A stretch of DNA of 64,000 nt from Gammaproteobacteria bacterium 50_400_T64 (lineage in GTDB: Bacteria > Pseudomonadota > Gammaproteobacteria > Pseudomonadales > Porticoccaceae): assembly GCA_002162755.1 (NCBI GenBank), contig MAAS01000020.1, positions 1 to 64,000 of the forward strand, in the 5' to 3' direction. The translations under genes and the position numbers were made by a program. Position 1 is the first letter of the stretch. Every line of letters begins with the position of its first letter. Below are positions 45,743 through 55,495 of this stretch, piece after piece. Below the pieces are notes generated by a model. It saw only the letters and a list, made by a program, of their open reading frames with translations, ran no database searches and was not told the DNA's origin.

Positions 45743-47101
45743 TTATACGTAGAACAGTGTCGCCAGGCCGAGAAAAGACAGAAAGCCAACGACATCGGTA
45801 ACGGTGGTGAGCATAACACTGCCGGCAAGGGCGGGATCGATACGAATAGATTTTAAAAATACTGGTAACAGCGCACCGGCGAACGCAGCGGTGAGCAAGT
45901 TGATGACCATCGCAATGGCAATGATGACGCCGATCATTGGCGCCTCAAACCACCACGCGGCAACGCTACCAATCACTACTGCCCAGAGCATGGCGTTGAG
46001 TGCGCCGGTGAGCATTTCTTTGCTCACCAGCCAGCGTAGGTTGTTGCGATTGATCTGCCCGAGGGCCATGCCACGGATAACGACAGTTAAAGTTTGGCTA
46101 CCTGCCACGCCACCCATGCTGGCGACGATGGGCATTAATATGGCCAGCGCGACGACTTGTTCGATGGTGCCCTGAAACAGGCTGATGACCGCCGAGGCGA
46201 GCACGGCAGTAAAGAGGTTAATACCCAACCACACGGCGCGGCGGGGGGCGGAGCGGCGCACAGAGGAGAAGGTTTCTTCTTCATCACTGAGGCCGGCCAT
46301 GCCCAGCAGCGAGTGCTCGGCATCGTCGATAATGACGTCGACGACATCATCAATAGTAATGCGTCCGAGCAGCTGACCCTCTTCGTTCACCACGGGTGCC
46401 GATACCCAGTCGTGGCGCTCAAAGAGGTGGGTGACCTGAGAGGCATCCATGGTCGCGGCGATACCCTGAATATGGGTGTTCATGATTTCACGCACCGTGG
46501 TGCTGGGGCTGGAGGTGACAAGCTTGCTCAGGGTCAGGGTGCCGAGAAACATATCGCGCCGATTGACCACGAAGATGCTATCGGTGATTTCGGGCAGCTC
46601 GTCGTGACGGCGCAAATAACGCAGCACGGCATCGATGGTGAGATCCGGGCGCACGGTAATGGTGTCGGTGTTCATCAATCCACCGGCACTGTCCTCGTCA
46701 TAGGTGAGGACAGTCTCGACCTGCTGGCGATCCTGCTCGGCCATGGTTTGCAGCACTTTGGGGATCAGATGCTCGGGCAGTTGCTGCAGAATATCGGCGA
46801 CATCATCGGGGTCGAGTCCGGCAACCAGCGCGGCCATTTGCTCGCTGTTCATGCGCAGCAGGAATTCTTGCTGCAGGTCTTCACTCAGTTCGCCCAGTAC
46901 TTCGCCTTCCACTTCGTCATCGAGCAGCTCCCAGAGCAGGCGGCGCACGCGGCTGGGGGCGGATTCGATATAGTGGGCGATATCCGCTGGCATCATATTG
47001 TTGATCATATGACGCATTTGGTGGAGGCTTGTGGGGTCGACTATGTCCTCGGACAGCAGCGCGAGCAGGGAGAGCCGGTCGGTATTGTGATTGGCTTGCA
47101 T
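45743..47101 (-). CDS. mgtE: Magnesium transporter MgtE
   Basis: A 452-residue Mg2+ channel. It has the N domain of helical repeats (about 20-130; ALVAGLDPDDVADILQQLPE), two CBS domains (135-260; MNTDTITVRPDLTIDAVLRY), the plug helix, then five membrane helices (about 285-450). The first membrane helix begins RRAVWLGINLFTAVLASAVI, and the filter segment PIVASMGGVAGSQT is intact. Mg2+ bound to the cytoplasmic domains closes the channel, so the gene product senses the ion itself. mgtE follows the npr-rapZ-ptsN genes on the same strand, an order also seen in other gammaproteobacteria. Confidence 0.95.
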   Translation of the reverse strand: MQANHNTDRLSLLALLSEDIVDPTSLHQMRHMINNMMPADIAHYIESAPSRVRRLLWELLDDEVEGEVLGELSEDLQQEFLLRMNSEQMAALVAGLDPDDVADILQQLPEHLIPKVLQTMAEQDRQQVETVLTYDEDSAGGLMNTDTITVRPDLTIDAVLRYLRRHDELPEITDSIFVVNRRDMFLGTLTLSKLVTSSPSTTVREIMNTHIQGIAATMDASQVTHLFERHDWVSAPVVNEEGQLLGRITIDDVVDVIIDDAEHSLLGMAGLSDEEETFSSVRRSAPRRAVWLGINLFTAVLASAVISLFQGTIEQVVALAILMPIVASMGGVAGSQTLTVVIRGMALGQINRNNLRWLVSKEMLTGALNAMLWAVVIGSVAAWWFEAPMIGVIIAIAMVINLLTAAFAGALLPVFLKSIRIDPALAGSVMLTTVTDVVGFLSFLGLATLFYV

Positions 47102-47240
47102 GCGGGCTGGACTCCGGTCGAGGGGAGAGCTAAGAAGCGTACGTAACGGCCGCTAGTGTACGCAGAGGGCGTTGGGATTTACAGGGAAAGGCGCTTATTC
47201 TGAGTGAGATAATGCAAAAGAAGGGGCTTAAGCGGACTTG

Positions 47241-47510
47241 TTATTGACCCTCGCCAAAATAATCAGTGAGTAAGTCTTTGACCTGTACATGGGCTTTTAT
47301 TTCGTCGTCGCCGTCGAATTCAAAATTTAGCAGCGTCCCCTGGCCAGCCGCGAGTAGCATTAATGACATGACGCTTTTGGCGTCGATCAGCTTGCCGTTG
47401 TGGCCCGTTTTAATCGTGCAGGCGAAACGATTGCAGGTGGTGGCCAGTTTGGCAGCGGCCCGTGCATGGAGGCCGAGCTGGTTGATGATTTCAAGTTCGT
47501 CTTTGATCAT
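47241..47510 (-). CDS. npr: Phosphocarrier protein NPr (HPr family)
   Basis: An 89-residue HPr-fold protein of the nitrogen-related PTS, which passes phosphate from EI-Ntr (PtsP) to PtsN. The active-site His is H15 in LGLHARAAAK. The regulatory region carries AKSVMSLMLLAA with Ser46. A full carbohydrate PTS is not present in the window. Position after rapZ in the rpoN operon is standard. Confidence 0.93.
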   Translation of the reverse strand: MIKDELEIINQLGLHARAAAKLATTCNRFACTIKTGHNGKLIDAKSVMSLMLLAAGQGTLLNFEFDGDDEIKAHVQVKDLLTDYFGEGQ

Positions 47511-47595
47511 GGGGTAATAAATGCCATGGCGATGCCCGGCCTGTCAAGTTTGGCGGGTGACTTTTTGAAGCGATGTTAGCTGTGACAAAGCGGCC

Positions 47596-48495
47596 CTAGC
47601 TATCTTGTTCGCGGTGTTGAACGTGAATGTTGCCGAACTGGGAGCGAAACTGGTCGGCGAGTTGATTGCAGATATACACCGAACGATGCTGGCCACCGGT
47701 GCAACCAATGGCGATGGTTAGGTAGCTGCGATTGGTGGCCAGGAAGCGGGGAATCCAGCGGGTCAGAAAGCCATTGAGGTCTGCCAGCATGGCGGCGACG
47801 TCGGTTTGGGAATCGAGAAAATCAATCACTGGCTGGTCGCCACCGTTGAAAGCGCGCAGCTCAGTTTTCCAGTAGGGGTTGGGCAAGCAGCGCACATCAA
47901 AAACAAAGTCGGCATCACTGGGTACGCCGCGTTTAAAGCCAAAGGATTGAAACACCACGGCCATTGATGCATCTTTTTCGGGTGCAATCTGTTTTTTGAT
48001 CATATCGCGCAACTGGTGCAGGGTCATGTTGCTGGTGTCGATATGGCGACTGGCGATGGTGGCAATGGGATCGAGCAACTCGCGCTCGAGGGCAATTGCC
48101 TGCTTCAGATCAACCGTTGGTGAGCTCAGCGGGTGGCGGCGGCGGGTTTCGCTAAAGCGACGGATCAGGCTCGGTGTGCGTGCATCGAGAAACAATACTT
48201 CGCAATCAATACCAGATTCGCTCAGCTTGTCGAGAATATCGGGCAGTTGCTCCAGTTTTCCGAGCAGGTTGCGGGCGTCGATACCGACGGCAATCTTCAG
48301 ATCGTCCTGCTCACGATTTTCACGTATCTGTTCCAGTAAGTTGATCAGCATGCTGGCGGGTAAATTGTCGATGCAGGTATAGCCGACATCTTCAAGTACG
48401 TGCAGGGCGGTACTTTTACCCGAGCCCGAGCGGCCACTGATGACTATCAGGCGGGTGTCACTGTGGTTTGTTGTTGGTTCTGCGGGATGATCCAT
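47596..48495 (-). CDS. rapZ: RNase adapter protein RapZ
   Basis: A 299-residue nucleotide-binding protein. In E. coli RapZ guides RNase E to the small RNA GlmZ and so tunes glmS expression according to glucosamine-6-phosphate. Walker A GRSGSGKS is at residues 21-28. A Walker B-like CEVLFLDA follows, and the C-terminal half has SFGFKRGVPSDADFVFDVR with the conserved DVRCLPNPYW, and IGCTGGQHRSVY. It is next to ptsN and npr. glmM, the next enzyme of the amino-sugar pathway, is also in the window. Confidence 0.95.
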   Translation of the reverse strand: MDHPAEPTTNHSDTRLIVISGRSGSGKSTALHVLEDVGYTCIDNLPASMLINLLEQIRENREQDDLKIAVGIDARNLLGKLEQLPDILDKLSESGIDCEVLFLDARTPSLIRRFSETRRRHPLSSPTVDLKQAIALERELLDPIATIASRHIDTSNMTLHQLRDMIKKQIAPEKDASMAVVFQSFGFKRGVPSDADFVFDVRCLPNPYWKTELRAFNGGDQPVIDFLDSQTDVAAMLADLNGFLTRWIPRFLATNRSYLTIAIGCTGGQHRSVYICNQLADQFRSQFGNIHVQHREQDS

Positions 48496-48496
48496 T

Positions 48497-48949
48497 TTAG
48501 TGGCTGCTGGTCGCTATTTGGTAGAGTTTGTCGCTAGTAGAACAGCTACGCAGTTGCTGGCGTACGTCGCTGGACTGGAGTAATTCGGCAATAGCGGAAA
48601 GTGTTTTCAGATGCTCGTCATTTTGCTCGTCAGGCACGACGAGGGCGAAAATTAAATCGACAGGCTCGCCATCGATGGCGTCGAAGTCCACTGGATTGTT
48701 GAGTTTTAGCAGTATGCCGGTGATGCGCGGGCAACCGCTGAGACGGCAGTGGGGCACGGCGATACCTTCGCCAATGCCTGTGCTGCCCAGTCGCTCCCGG
48801 CTTATCAGTTCATGGTAAAGGCTGTTGGCATCAACAAAATCCGTGTGCTCGGAGAAAAAATCAGCAATAAATTCCAGCACGCGTTTTTTGCTGATGCCAG
48901 GTACATCACAGTGAGTTCTGTCGAGAGAGAGAACATCTGTAATCTTCAT
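48497..48949 (-). CDS. ptsN: PTS nitrogen regulatory IIA protein PtsN
   Basis: A 150-residue EIIA-Ntr protein, the terminal phosphate acceptor of the nitrogen PTS, which controls K+ uptake and sigma54-related functions in other bacteria. The active His is H67 in GEGIAVPHCRL. Further family segments are SRERLGSTGIG and VDLIFALVVP. Only one base separates its stop from the rapZ start, indicating coupling. Confidence 0.95.
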   Translation of the reverse strand: MKITDVLSLDRTHCDVPGISKKRVLEFIADFFSEHTDFVDANSLYHELISRERLGSTGIGEGIAVPHCRLSGCPRITGILLKLNNPVDFDAIDGEPVDLIFALVVPDEQNDEHLKTLSAIAELLQSSDVRQQLRSCSTSDKLYQIATSSH

Positions 48950-48998
48950 GAAAAACAGTTCATAGAGGGTTAATCACAAGTGGTTGTTTATGAAGGTT

Positions 48999-49286
48999 TT
49001 AACGGCCTCTCAGCTTTTCTTTGCGCTTGATTAGCTGGCGGTCGAGCTTGTCGGCAAGGCCGTCAATGGCGGCGTAGAGGTCTTCATTCTCACAGTGGGC
49101 GAAGAGTTCGCTGCCGCTGGCGTGGATGGTTGCCTCGGCTTTTTGCACTAGCTTGTCGACCGAAAGGATGACCGAGACACTGGTGATTTTGTCGTTGTGG
49201 TGTTCAAGCCGAGTGAGCTTGCTGGTGACGTAGTCGTGAATAGCGTCGGTAATGTCGAGGTGGTGTCCGCTAATGTTGAGTTGCAT
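48999..49286 (-). CDS. hpf: Ribosome hibernation promoting factor (short HPF)
   Basis: A 95-residue short HPF/YfiA family protein that binds the 30S decoding channel and promotes 100S dimers in stationary phase. It starts MQLNISGHHLDITDAIHDYV and has SVILSVDKLVQKAEATIHASG and EDLYAAIDGLADKLDRQL. There is no long C-terminal dimerisation domain, as in E. coli HPF. It stands between rpoN and ptsN, its usual place. Confidence 0.95.
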   Translation of the reverse strand: MQLNISGHHLDITDAIHDYVTSKLTRLEHHNDKITSVSVILSVDKLVQKAEATIHASGSELFAHCENEDLYAAIDGLADKLDRQLIKRKEKLRGR

Positions 49287-49321
49287 ACACTGCTCCTTCT
49301 GCAGGGGTTAGTGACGACAAA

Positions 49322-50848
49322 CTAAAGACTCTGTTTGAAACGTTTGCGGTCACTGGATGAGGGAATGTTAAGACTTTCCCGGTATTTTGCGACAGTGCGA
49401 CGGGCCACTTGAATGCCCTCTTCTTGCAGCATAGTGGCAAGCTTACTGTCACTTAAAGGTTTAATTGTGGGTTCGTCGGCAATCATGCGTTTGAGCATGG
49501 CGCGAATGGCGGTTGACGAGCACTCTCCACCAGCAGCCGTGTTGACGTGGCTGGAAAAGAAATATTTCAGCTCGAAAATGCCGCGCGGTGTGTCGAGGTA
49601 TTTTTGTGTGGTGACGCGAGAGATGGTCGACTCGTGCAATTCAAGTTGTTCGGCCACATCCGCCAGTACCAGGGGTTTCATGGCTTCGGGGCCTCTTTCG
49701 AGGAATTCCTGCTGCATTTCTACAATGCAGCGGCTGACGCGTAGTAGTGTGTCGTTGCGGCTTTCGAGGCTGCGTAAAAACCAGCGTGCCTCCTGTAGAT
49801 TATCGCGCAGGAAGGTGTTGTCTTTACTGTTATCGGCGCGCTGCACTAGTCTGGCGTATTCCTGATTAATACAGAGTCGCGGGGCGATATCGCCGTTCAG
49901 CGTGACTAGCCAGTGGCCGTGGATTTTTTGCACGCTAGCATCGGGTACGACGTAGTCGGCATCCCCGCTGTCAATGCAATCGCCAGGGCGGGGGGACAGG
50001 GTTTGAATGAGTTGAATTGCCGCTTCAATGGTGTCCTGTTCGCACCGGGTTTTGCGAATCAATAGCGGAAAATTGCGCTCGGCGACCAGGTCGAGATATT
50101 TCTCGCAGAGTAGCCGGGCTTCATCAATATAAGGTGTGTCCGGGCTCAGTTGCTTGAGCTGAATTAACAGGCAGTCACCGAGGTCGATAGCGGCAACGCC
50201 GGGGGGGTCGAACTGTTGGATGCGATGCAGTACGGCGAAGACTTCTTCAAGAGTCAGGCATTCTTCATCGCTTGATATTTCTGAGTTGCTGTCTTCGACA
50301 CTGACAGGGTCGAGGCTTTCATTGCCTAACGATTGGGCCAGCGGTTGCCAAAGTTCTTCAACAGAGGTTTCGAGAAAGCCGGTGTCATCAATATTGTCGA
50401 TAATTGTGGTGGCAATGAGGCGATCGAGATCCGACATGGGGGTTAGATTCAGCTGCCAGAGCAGGTGATCTTGCAGGGACTCAGTAACACTGTGGTAGCT
50501 CTCAAAGTCCCGATTGTCACTGCTCGGCGCTGCGGCGCTGGCAGCGGGTGCTGCGGGGTAAATGTCATCCCACTGGGCATCGACCGGCAGTTCGTTGGGG
50601 ATTTCCTTGCTCCACTCGCCGGGGGTGTCGCCGTTGTCAGCTATTTCATTGGCGAGTTGTTCGTTGGAGGTTTCTTCTGGCTCGGGCTCGATTTCTTCGG
50701 CCAGTTCGAGCAGAGGATTGGCGTACAGGGTTTGCTGAATTTCAAGGTGCAAATCGAGGGATGAAAGCTGGAGTAATTTGATGGCCTGCTGTAATTGCGG
50801 GGTCATCGACAACTGTTGACCCATTCGTAGTTGCAGGCTTTGCTTCAT
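49322..50848 (-). CDS. rpoN: RNA polymerase sigma-54 factor
   Basis: A 508-residue sigma54. Region I is the Gln/Leu-rich N-terminus (LRMGQQLSMTPQLQQAIKLL) that interacts with activators. An acidic region II is at about 55-130, then the core-binding domain, the HTH (LQLHESTISRVTTQKYLDTP-like segment, here LELHESTISRVTTQKYLDTP) and the RpoN box VARRTVAKYRE near residue 490. The length is typical (477 in E. coli). It lies between lptB and hpf, as expected. Confidence 0.96.
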   Translation of the reverse strand: MKQSLQLRMGQQLSMTPQLQQAIKLLQLSSLDLHLEIQQTLYANPLLELAEEIEPEPEETSNEQLANEIADNGDTPGEWSKEIPNELPVDAQWDDIYPAAPAASAAAPSSDNRDFESYHSVTESLQDHLLWQLNLTPMSDLDRLIATTIIDNIDDTGFLETSVEELWQPLAQSLGNESLDPVSVEDSNSEISSDEECLTLEEVFAVLHRIQQFDPPGVAAIDLGDCLLIQLKQLSPDTPYIDEARLLCEKYLDLVAERNFPLLIRKTRCEQDTIEAAIQLIQTLSPRPGDCIDSGDADYVVPDASVQKIHGHWLVTLNGDIAPRLCINQEYARLVQRADNSKDNTFLRDNLQEARWFLRSLESRNDTLLRVSRCIVEMQQEFLERGPEAMKPLVLADVAEQLELHESTISRVTTQKYLDTPRGIFELKYFFSSHVNTAAGGECSSTAIRAMLKRMIADEPTIKPLSDSKLATMLQEEGIQVARRTVAKYRESLNIPSSSDRKRFKQSL

Positions 50849-51001
50849 GTAATTGTTATGCCGTTTTCATTGAGTGATGACTGGAGTGTAGACCGAGTTA
50901 CAGCGGGGATCAATTGGCTAGCAAGTAATGTGCCGCTGGTTTGATGGACATCACTTATTGAGAAAGTTGTGGTGTTCATAGCAGACGAGTGTAACGGTAA
51001 T

Positions 51002-51727
51002 TTAGAGAGAAAAGTCCTCGCCCAAATAGACGCGGCGCACATCGGGGTTGGAGAGGATGTCATCAGCATTGCCCTGGGCCAGTACGTGGCCATCGTTGAC
51101 GATATAGGCATGCTCGCAGATGTCGAGGGTTTCCCTGACATTGTGGTCGGTAATCAGTACGCCGATACCGCGATCTTTCAGGTGACAGATAATGCCTTTA
51201 ATGTCATTCACCGAAATGGGGTCGACGCCGGCAAAGGGTTCGTCGAGCAGCACAAAGGCTGGCTCCATCGCCAGTGCTCGGGCAATTTCGACCCGCCGCC
51301 GCTCACCGCCGGACAAGCTCATGCCCTGGCTGGTGCGGATATGGGTGATGTGAAATTCCTGCAACAGCGCTTCCAGTTTGTCCCGGCGATGCTCGGTCGT
51401 GAGCTGGGGGCGGGTTTCGAGGATGGCCATAATGTTTTGTTCGACTGTCAGGCGGCGAAATACCGACGCCTCTTGAGGTAGATAACCGATGCCCCGGCGC
51501 GCGCGGTGGTGCATGGCCAGGTGGGTGATATCTTCGTCGTCAATCATAATGCGCCCGGCATCCTGCTTGACCAGACCGACAATCATATAAAAGCAGGTGG
51601 TTTTTCCGGCACCGTTGGGGCCGAGCAGACCGACGATTTGACCGCTGGCAACACTCAGAGAAACATCGCTAACAACGGCGCGCTTTTTGTAACTTTTGGC
51701 CAGATTCAGGGCTTGTAGCTGGGCCAT
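51002..51727 (-). CDS. lptB: LPS export ABC transporter ATP-binding protein LptB
   Basis: A 241-residue ABC ATPase that powers LPS extraction from the inner membrane with LptFG. Walker [10 protein letters not shown] is at residues 36-44, the signature is [16 protein letters not shown], and Walker B is [13 protein letters not shown]. The start codon overlaps the lptA stop by one base. lptF and lptG are not in the window. A 153-bp gap separates it from rpoN. Confidence 0.96.
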   Translation of the reverse strand: MAQLQALNLAKSYKKRAVVSDVSLSVASGQIVGLLGPNGAGKTTCFYMIVGLVKQDAGRIMIDDEDITHLAMHHRARRGIGYLPQEASVFRRLTVEQNIMAILETRPQLTTEHRRDKLEALLQEFHITHIRTSQGMSLSGGERRRVEIARALAMEPAFVLLDEPFAGVDPISVNDIKGIICHLKDRGIGVLITDHNVRETLDICEHAYIVNDGHVLAQGNADDILSNPDVRRVYLGEDFSL

Positions 51728-52269
51728 TAATCGCCGTCCTTCTGTTCGTTTGTTGATGTTTCACTGGCGGGGATAACCATGTGTACCCGTTGTTGGTTGT
51801 TGTCGCTACCACGGGCTTCGACCAGCTCTGCCTTTAGATCGTAATTAATATGATCGCCTTTGAGGGTAGAGCCCTGTTGTTCGAGGCGGGCATTTTTGAT
51901 CAGGGTGATAACCTCTTTGTCGAGATAGTATTCAATCGTGTCGGCGTAGGCGTTGACCAGGCCGTCTTCAACATTGGGCTGCTGCTGGTAGTGGGCGGGT
52001 TTGCCAATGCAAATGATTTTGTTGGCCTGGCCATCGGTCGAATAGATAGTGACCTGAGCAGCTTCGATCAACAGCGTGCCCTGTTTAATAACGACGGAAC
52101 CCTGATATTCGGTAACGCCCGTTTTTTCATTGATTTGGGCGCGGTCGGCATCGACAGTAATCGCGGCCTGTTGGTCCGAGGGCAGGGCGAGGGCGGTGGT
52201 CGTGCTGAGCATTACACCGAGCAGGCAGAGTAGGCCGGCTAGAGGGGGGCGTAGCTTAATGGTTGGCAT
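51727..52269 (-). CDS. lptA: LPS transport periplasmic protein LptA
   Basis: A 180-residue periplasmic protein that forms the LPS bridge. It starts [20 protein letters not shown] with a signal peptide cut at about residue 28 (TTALA). The OstA-like beta-jellyroll has [34 protein letters not shown] and [20 protein letters not shown]. The open frame runs 112 codons further upstream through lptC, but this start matches the family and overlaps lptC by 14 bp, as in coupled genes. Confidence 0.94.
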   Translation of the reverse strand: MPTIKLRPPLAGLLCLLGVMLSTTTALALPSDQQAAITVDADRAQINEKTGVTEYQGSVVIKQGTLLIEAAQVTIYSTDGQANKIICIGKPAHYQQQPNVEDGLVNAYADTIEYYLDKEVITLIKNARLEQQGSTLKGDHINYDLKAELVEARGSDNNQQRVHMVIPASETSTNEQKDGD

Positions 52270-52846
52270 CGTGTTGACCCTTAACTCGAGAGAGTATCTG
52301 GTAAGTTTGCGCGGCAAAGTCGCCTTTGAAACCGGTGCCGTTAATCTGGTGTCCTGGCGTTTTAAAGGAGATGTGTCTGTCGGTATCGGCTTTCCGACTG
52401 TCGGGATAATAGCTGAGAAAGGGTGTCTTGATTTCGGTTTTTTGATTGGCGCTTGCGGGTTTTGCTTGTTGCCAGGCATAGACATCATCCTGCATGTCGA
52501 TCTGTTTGCCGCTGTTGAGAATAATGCTTTTTTTGGCGCTGAGATGCCACGGCTGTTCGCCCTCTTCACTGGCGTGGGCGAGTACCTGAGGGCTTGCCAT
52601 AACAAAGCGGTTCTGGGCCTGAAAATACTCGCCTTCCGTTGAGGTCAGTAAAAATGCAGGGCGGCCCTGGGCGTTAAATTTACGTGTCACGGTGTTTTTC
52701 ATATAGCTGTCGGCACTGGACAGAGCGGATACAGGCGGCTGTTTTTTACGCATAAAGATTTCTGGCTTGGCATCCCAGAAAATAACGAAGACTGCCAGTG
52801 CGATGACGAGCAGCGTGGACAGAATGGCATTTTTTATCGATAGCAC
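52256..52846 (-). CDS. lptC: LPS export protein LptC
   Basis: A 196-residue bitopic inner-membrane protein with one N-terminal helix (about residues 7-24) and a periplasmic OstA-like domain (VSALSSADSYMKNTVTRKFN, ASPQVLAHASEEGEQ, then QTYQILSRVKGQH). It receives LPS from LptBFG and passes it to LptA. It starts with GTG at 52846; the ribosome site is weak. It lies 40 bp after kdsC and overlaps lptA by 14 bp. Confidence 0.92.
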   Translation of the reverse strand: MLSIKNAILSTLLVIALAVFVIFWDAKPEIFMRKKQPPVSALSSADSYMKNTVTRKFNAQGRPAFLLTSTEGEYFQAQNRFVMASPQVLAHASEEGEQPWHLSAKKSIILNSGKQIDMQDDVYAWQQAKPASANQKTEIKTPFLSYYPDSRKADTDRHISFKTPGHQINGTGFKGDFAAQTYQILSRVKGQHDANH

Positions 52847-52886
52847 GGCTTAAAAGCTCAACATCTGCAGGCCATTTTTGAGTGGC

Positions 52887-53414
52887 TCAAAGGAAGGCCT
52901 CAATAGCGTGTTCAAACTTGTCCTGTGCTTTCAGTATAAATTCGGCGGCCTCGCGGACTGCGCCACAGCCCCCGTCCCGGCTTGACTGCCAGTCAGCGTG
53001 TTCGACAACCGTTGGGTTGGCATTGGCGACGGTCATGCCCAGACCGACCCGGCGGATGACGGCTAAATCTGGCAGGTCGTCGCCCATGTAGGCAATTTCA
53101 TCCATCGTATAGCGATCATCGGCAAGTAGTTCGTTGAGGGCTGTCAGTTTGTCTTCTCGGCCCTGCACAACGCGATCGATGCCGAGTTCATTAGTGCGCC
53201 GTGATAATAAATGTGAGCTGCGTCCGGTGATAATCGCCACTTCAATATCCGCACCTTGCAGGAGTTTTATACCCAGGCCGTCTTGAATATTGAAGGCTTT
53301 GAGTTCGTCGCCGCTGTTGCTGTAGTAAATACTGCCGTCGGTGAGCACGCCATCGACATCAAGTACTAGCATGCGGATTTTTTTAGCGGCTAATTGGTTG
53401 TTGGCAAGATTCAT
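52887..53414 (-). CDS. kdsC: 3-deoxy-D-manno-octulosonate 8-phosphate phosphatase
   Basis: A 175-residue HAD phosphatase that makes free Kdo for lipid A glycosylation. The catalytic Asp pair is in MLVLDVDGVLTDGS; the GDDLPDLAVIRRVGLGMTVA loop and the TGRSSHL motif match KdsC (a tetrameric C0-type HAD without a cap). The start at 53414 follows a short gap of 57 bp after kdsD. It is in the order kdsD-kdsC-lptC. Confidence 0.95.
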   Translation of the reverse strand: MNLANNQLAAKKIRMLVLDVDGVLTDGSIYYSNSGDELKAFNIQDGLGIKLLQGADIEVAIITGRSSHLLSRRTNELGIDRVVQGREDKLTALNELLADDRYTMDEIAYMGDDLPDLAVIRRVGLGMTVANANPTVVEHADWQSSRDGGCGAVREAAEFILKAQDKFEHAIEAFL

Positions 53415-53471
53415 TAAGCGGTTCCGTTCAAGTGCTCTTTCGTTGGGAGTGGAGGTCAGGTCTTTGTATTT

Positions 53472-54443
53472 TTAAATAACACCAGCACGCAGTATATCGT
53501 GCATATGCAATACGCCGAGGGGGTGGTGAGCTTCATCTTCGACCACCAGCGCGGTTATTTTTTTGCTTTCCATAATATTTAACGCTTGAGCGGCGAGGAT
53601 ATTGGCGTCAATGGCATTGCCGCCTCGGGTCATTACTTCGCCGATAGTGGCGCAATTGATGTCGATCTGGTTGTCGACGACGCGGCGTAAATCACCGTCG
53701 GTAAAGACGCCGATTAAGGTGTTTTGTGGATCGACAACGGTGGTTAAGCCAAAGCCTTTGGCGGTCATTTCCAGCAGGGCATCTTTAAGCAGGGTGCTTT
53801 CATTAACGCGAGGTACCTCATCGCCGCTGTGCATAATGTCGCAGACGCGTAGCAGTAGCTTGCGGCCCAGTGCGCCGCCGGGATGGGAGAAAGCAAAATC
53901 TTCTGCAGTAAAGCCCCGGGCTTCGAGCAGGGCAATGGCCAGGGCATCACCCATCACCAGGGTGACGGTGGTGCTGGTGGTGGGGGCCAGATTAAGAGGG
54001 CAGGCTTCTTCTTCAACGCTAACATCGAGGTTCACGTTAGCCGCTTCAGCCAGCAGCGACTCTGGATCACCGGTCATGCTGATCAGGGGGATATCGAGCC
54101 GTTGGATCAAAGGTAATAATGTGACGATTTCAGCGGTGTTGCCGGAGTTGGAAATGGCGATGACGATGTCGTCCCGCGTGATCATACCCAGATCGCCGTG
54201 ACTGGCTTCACCAGGGTGAACAAAGAAAGCGGGGGAGCCGGTGCTGGCCAATGTCGCTGCGATTTTGTTGCCAATATGGCCCGACTTGCCCATGCCGGTG
54301 ACGATAATACGGCCCTTGCAGCCCAGCATTAACTGGCAAGCCTGGGTGAGGTTGCCGTCAATACGCGCTGCCAGTGCTGCAACGGCGTCAGCTTCGCGCT
54401 GAATGGTGCGCAGGGCTGAGGCGTTAAAGTCGAATTCACTCAT
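53472..54443 (-). CDS. kdsD: D-arabinose 5-phosphate isomerase
   Basis: A 323-residue enzyme that converts ribulose 5-phosphate to arabinose 5-phosphate, the first step of Kdo synthesis. The N-terminal SIS domain has RIIVTGMGKSGHIGNKIAAT and DIVIAISNSGNTAEI. Two CBS domains occupy about residues 205-323. The enzyme is of the full-length SIS-CBS-CBS type (about 328 in E. coli). It is located between yrbG and kdsC as usual. Confidence 0.95.
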   Translation of the reverse strand: MSEFDFNASALRTIQREADAVAALAARIDGNLTQACQLMLGCKGRIIVTGMGKSGHIGNKIAATLASTGSPAFFVHPGEASHGDLGMITRDDIVIAISNSGNTAEIVTLLPLIQRLDIPLISMTGDPESLLAEAANVNLDVSVEEEACPLNLAPTTSTTVTLVMGDALAIALLEARGFTAEDFAFSHPGGALGRKLLLRVCDIMHSGDEVPRVNESTLLKDALLEMTAKGFGLTTVVDPQNTLIGVFTDGDLRRVVDNQIDINCATIGEVMTRGGNAIDANILAAQALNIMESKKITALVVEDEAHHPLGVLHMHDILRAGVI

Positions 54444-54502
54444 CGAGGCGGTATCCTGATTTAGTCCTATAGGCGGGAGTATAGCGGTCGATTACCCTAA
54501 GG

Positions 54503-55495
54503 TCAGCTGGTCGGCAGTAGAACGACGAAATACAGAACATAAAGCAGCAGCATGACGCTACCAAACTTTCGCGAGAGGTGGACGGTCGCGGCTTTATCCT
54601 TCTGTTTTCTTTGCCTGAAATAATGCACAGCGATGGAGCCGAGTAATAATAGTGTCAGCGCTGTGACGGACAGGTAGTCGCGATAAAACACGGCGCTGTC
54701 TAGCTGCAAGGGTGAAATAATGCCGGCAATTGGCATCACCGCGAGGAAGTTAAAAAGGTTGGAGCCAAAGATATTGCCGATGGCGATATCGTGATGGCCG
54801 CGCAGGGCGCTGGTCACGGAGGCGGCGAGCTCGGGCAGGCTGGTGCCAATGGCGACCACGGTCAGACCGATAATCAACTCGCTAATGCCCATTTCAGCAG
54901 CGGTAGTGATCGCCCCCCAGACGAGGATTTTTGAGCTCAACAGCATCACCAGCAGGCCGACGACAAACCACGCTGCTGCAGCCGTGTTGGAGGTGGAGGC
55001 AATATTCTCCACTTCGGCCTCTTCTTCGGGGTTGGGATGTTGGGTTTTGTATTTGACGGTCGCCCAGAGCAGTAGCGGGATGAGCGCTAGCATGACCAGG
55101 CTTTCAATACGGCCCAGCGTTTGGTCGTAGAGGCAGTAGCCCGCCAATGCTGTCACAAACAGGAGCACCGGCCCCTCCTGAAAAACCAGGTGGCGTTGGG
55201 CGGGCAGGGGTGCAATCAGTGCTGTAACGCCGAGCACTAAACCGATGTTAGCCAGGTTGCTGCCCAGGGCATTACCCACGGCGAGGGCGCCGGAACCTTC
55301 TAAGGCGGCATTAATTGAGACGATAATTTCAGGCGCAGAGGTGCCGATAGAAACGATGGTCAGGCCAATCACCATGGGCGAAATACCAAAGTTTTTCGCT
55401 GCGCTGGCGGCACCGATAACAAAGCGGTCCGCACCCCATACCAGGCCAATAAGGCCGGCAATGATTGCCATATAGGCTGGCATTAATTCATTCAT
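54503..55495 (-). CDS. yrbG: Calcium/sodium antiporter, CaCA family (YrbG-like)
   Basis: A 330-residue inner-membrane antiporter with about ten helices. Two inverted alpha repeats are present: GLTIVSIGTSAPEIIVSINA with GNALGSNLANIGLVLG, and GLTVVAIGTSLPELAASVTS with GNIFGSNLFNFLAV. The acidic residues of SxPE motifs bind the cation. Frames open upstream to 55597, but ATG 55495 (MNELMPAYM) begins the family sequence. The gene heads the LPS block and faces mlaC divergently. Confidence 0.92.
   Translation of the reverse strand: MNELMPAYMAIIAGLIGLVWGADRFVIGAASAAKNFGISPMVIGLTIVSIGTSAPEIIVSINAALEGSGALAVGNALGSNLANIGLVLGVTALIAPLPAQRHLVFQEGPVLLFVTALAGYCLYDQTLGRIESLVMLALIPLLLWATVKYKTQHPNPEEEAEVENIASTSNTAAAAWFVVGLLVMLLSSKILVWGAITTAAEMGISELIIGLTVVAIGTSLPELAASVTSALRGHHDIAIGNIFGSNLFNFLAVMPIAGIISPLQLDSAVFYRDYLSVTALTLLLLGSIAVHYFRQRKQKDKAATVHLSRKFGSVMLLLYVLYFVVLLPTS

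Noticed and set aside
46157-47146. A 329-codon plus-strand frame
   Set aside because: It runs antisense through mgtE. Its translation is His/Gly/Gln-rich with no family motifs, while the minus strand encodes a full MgtE.
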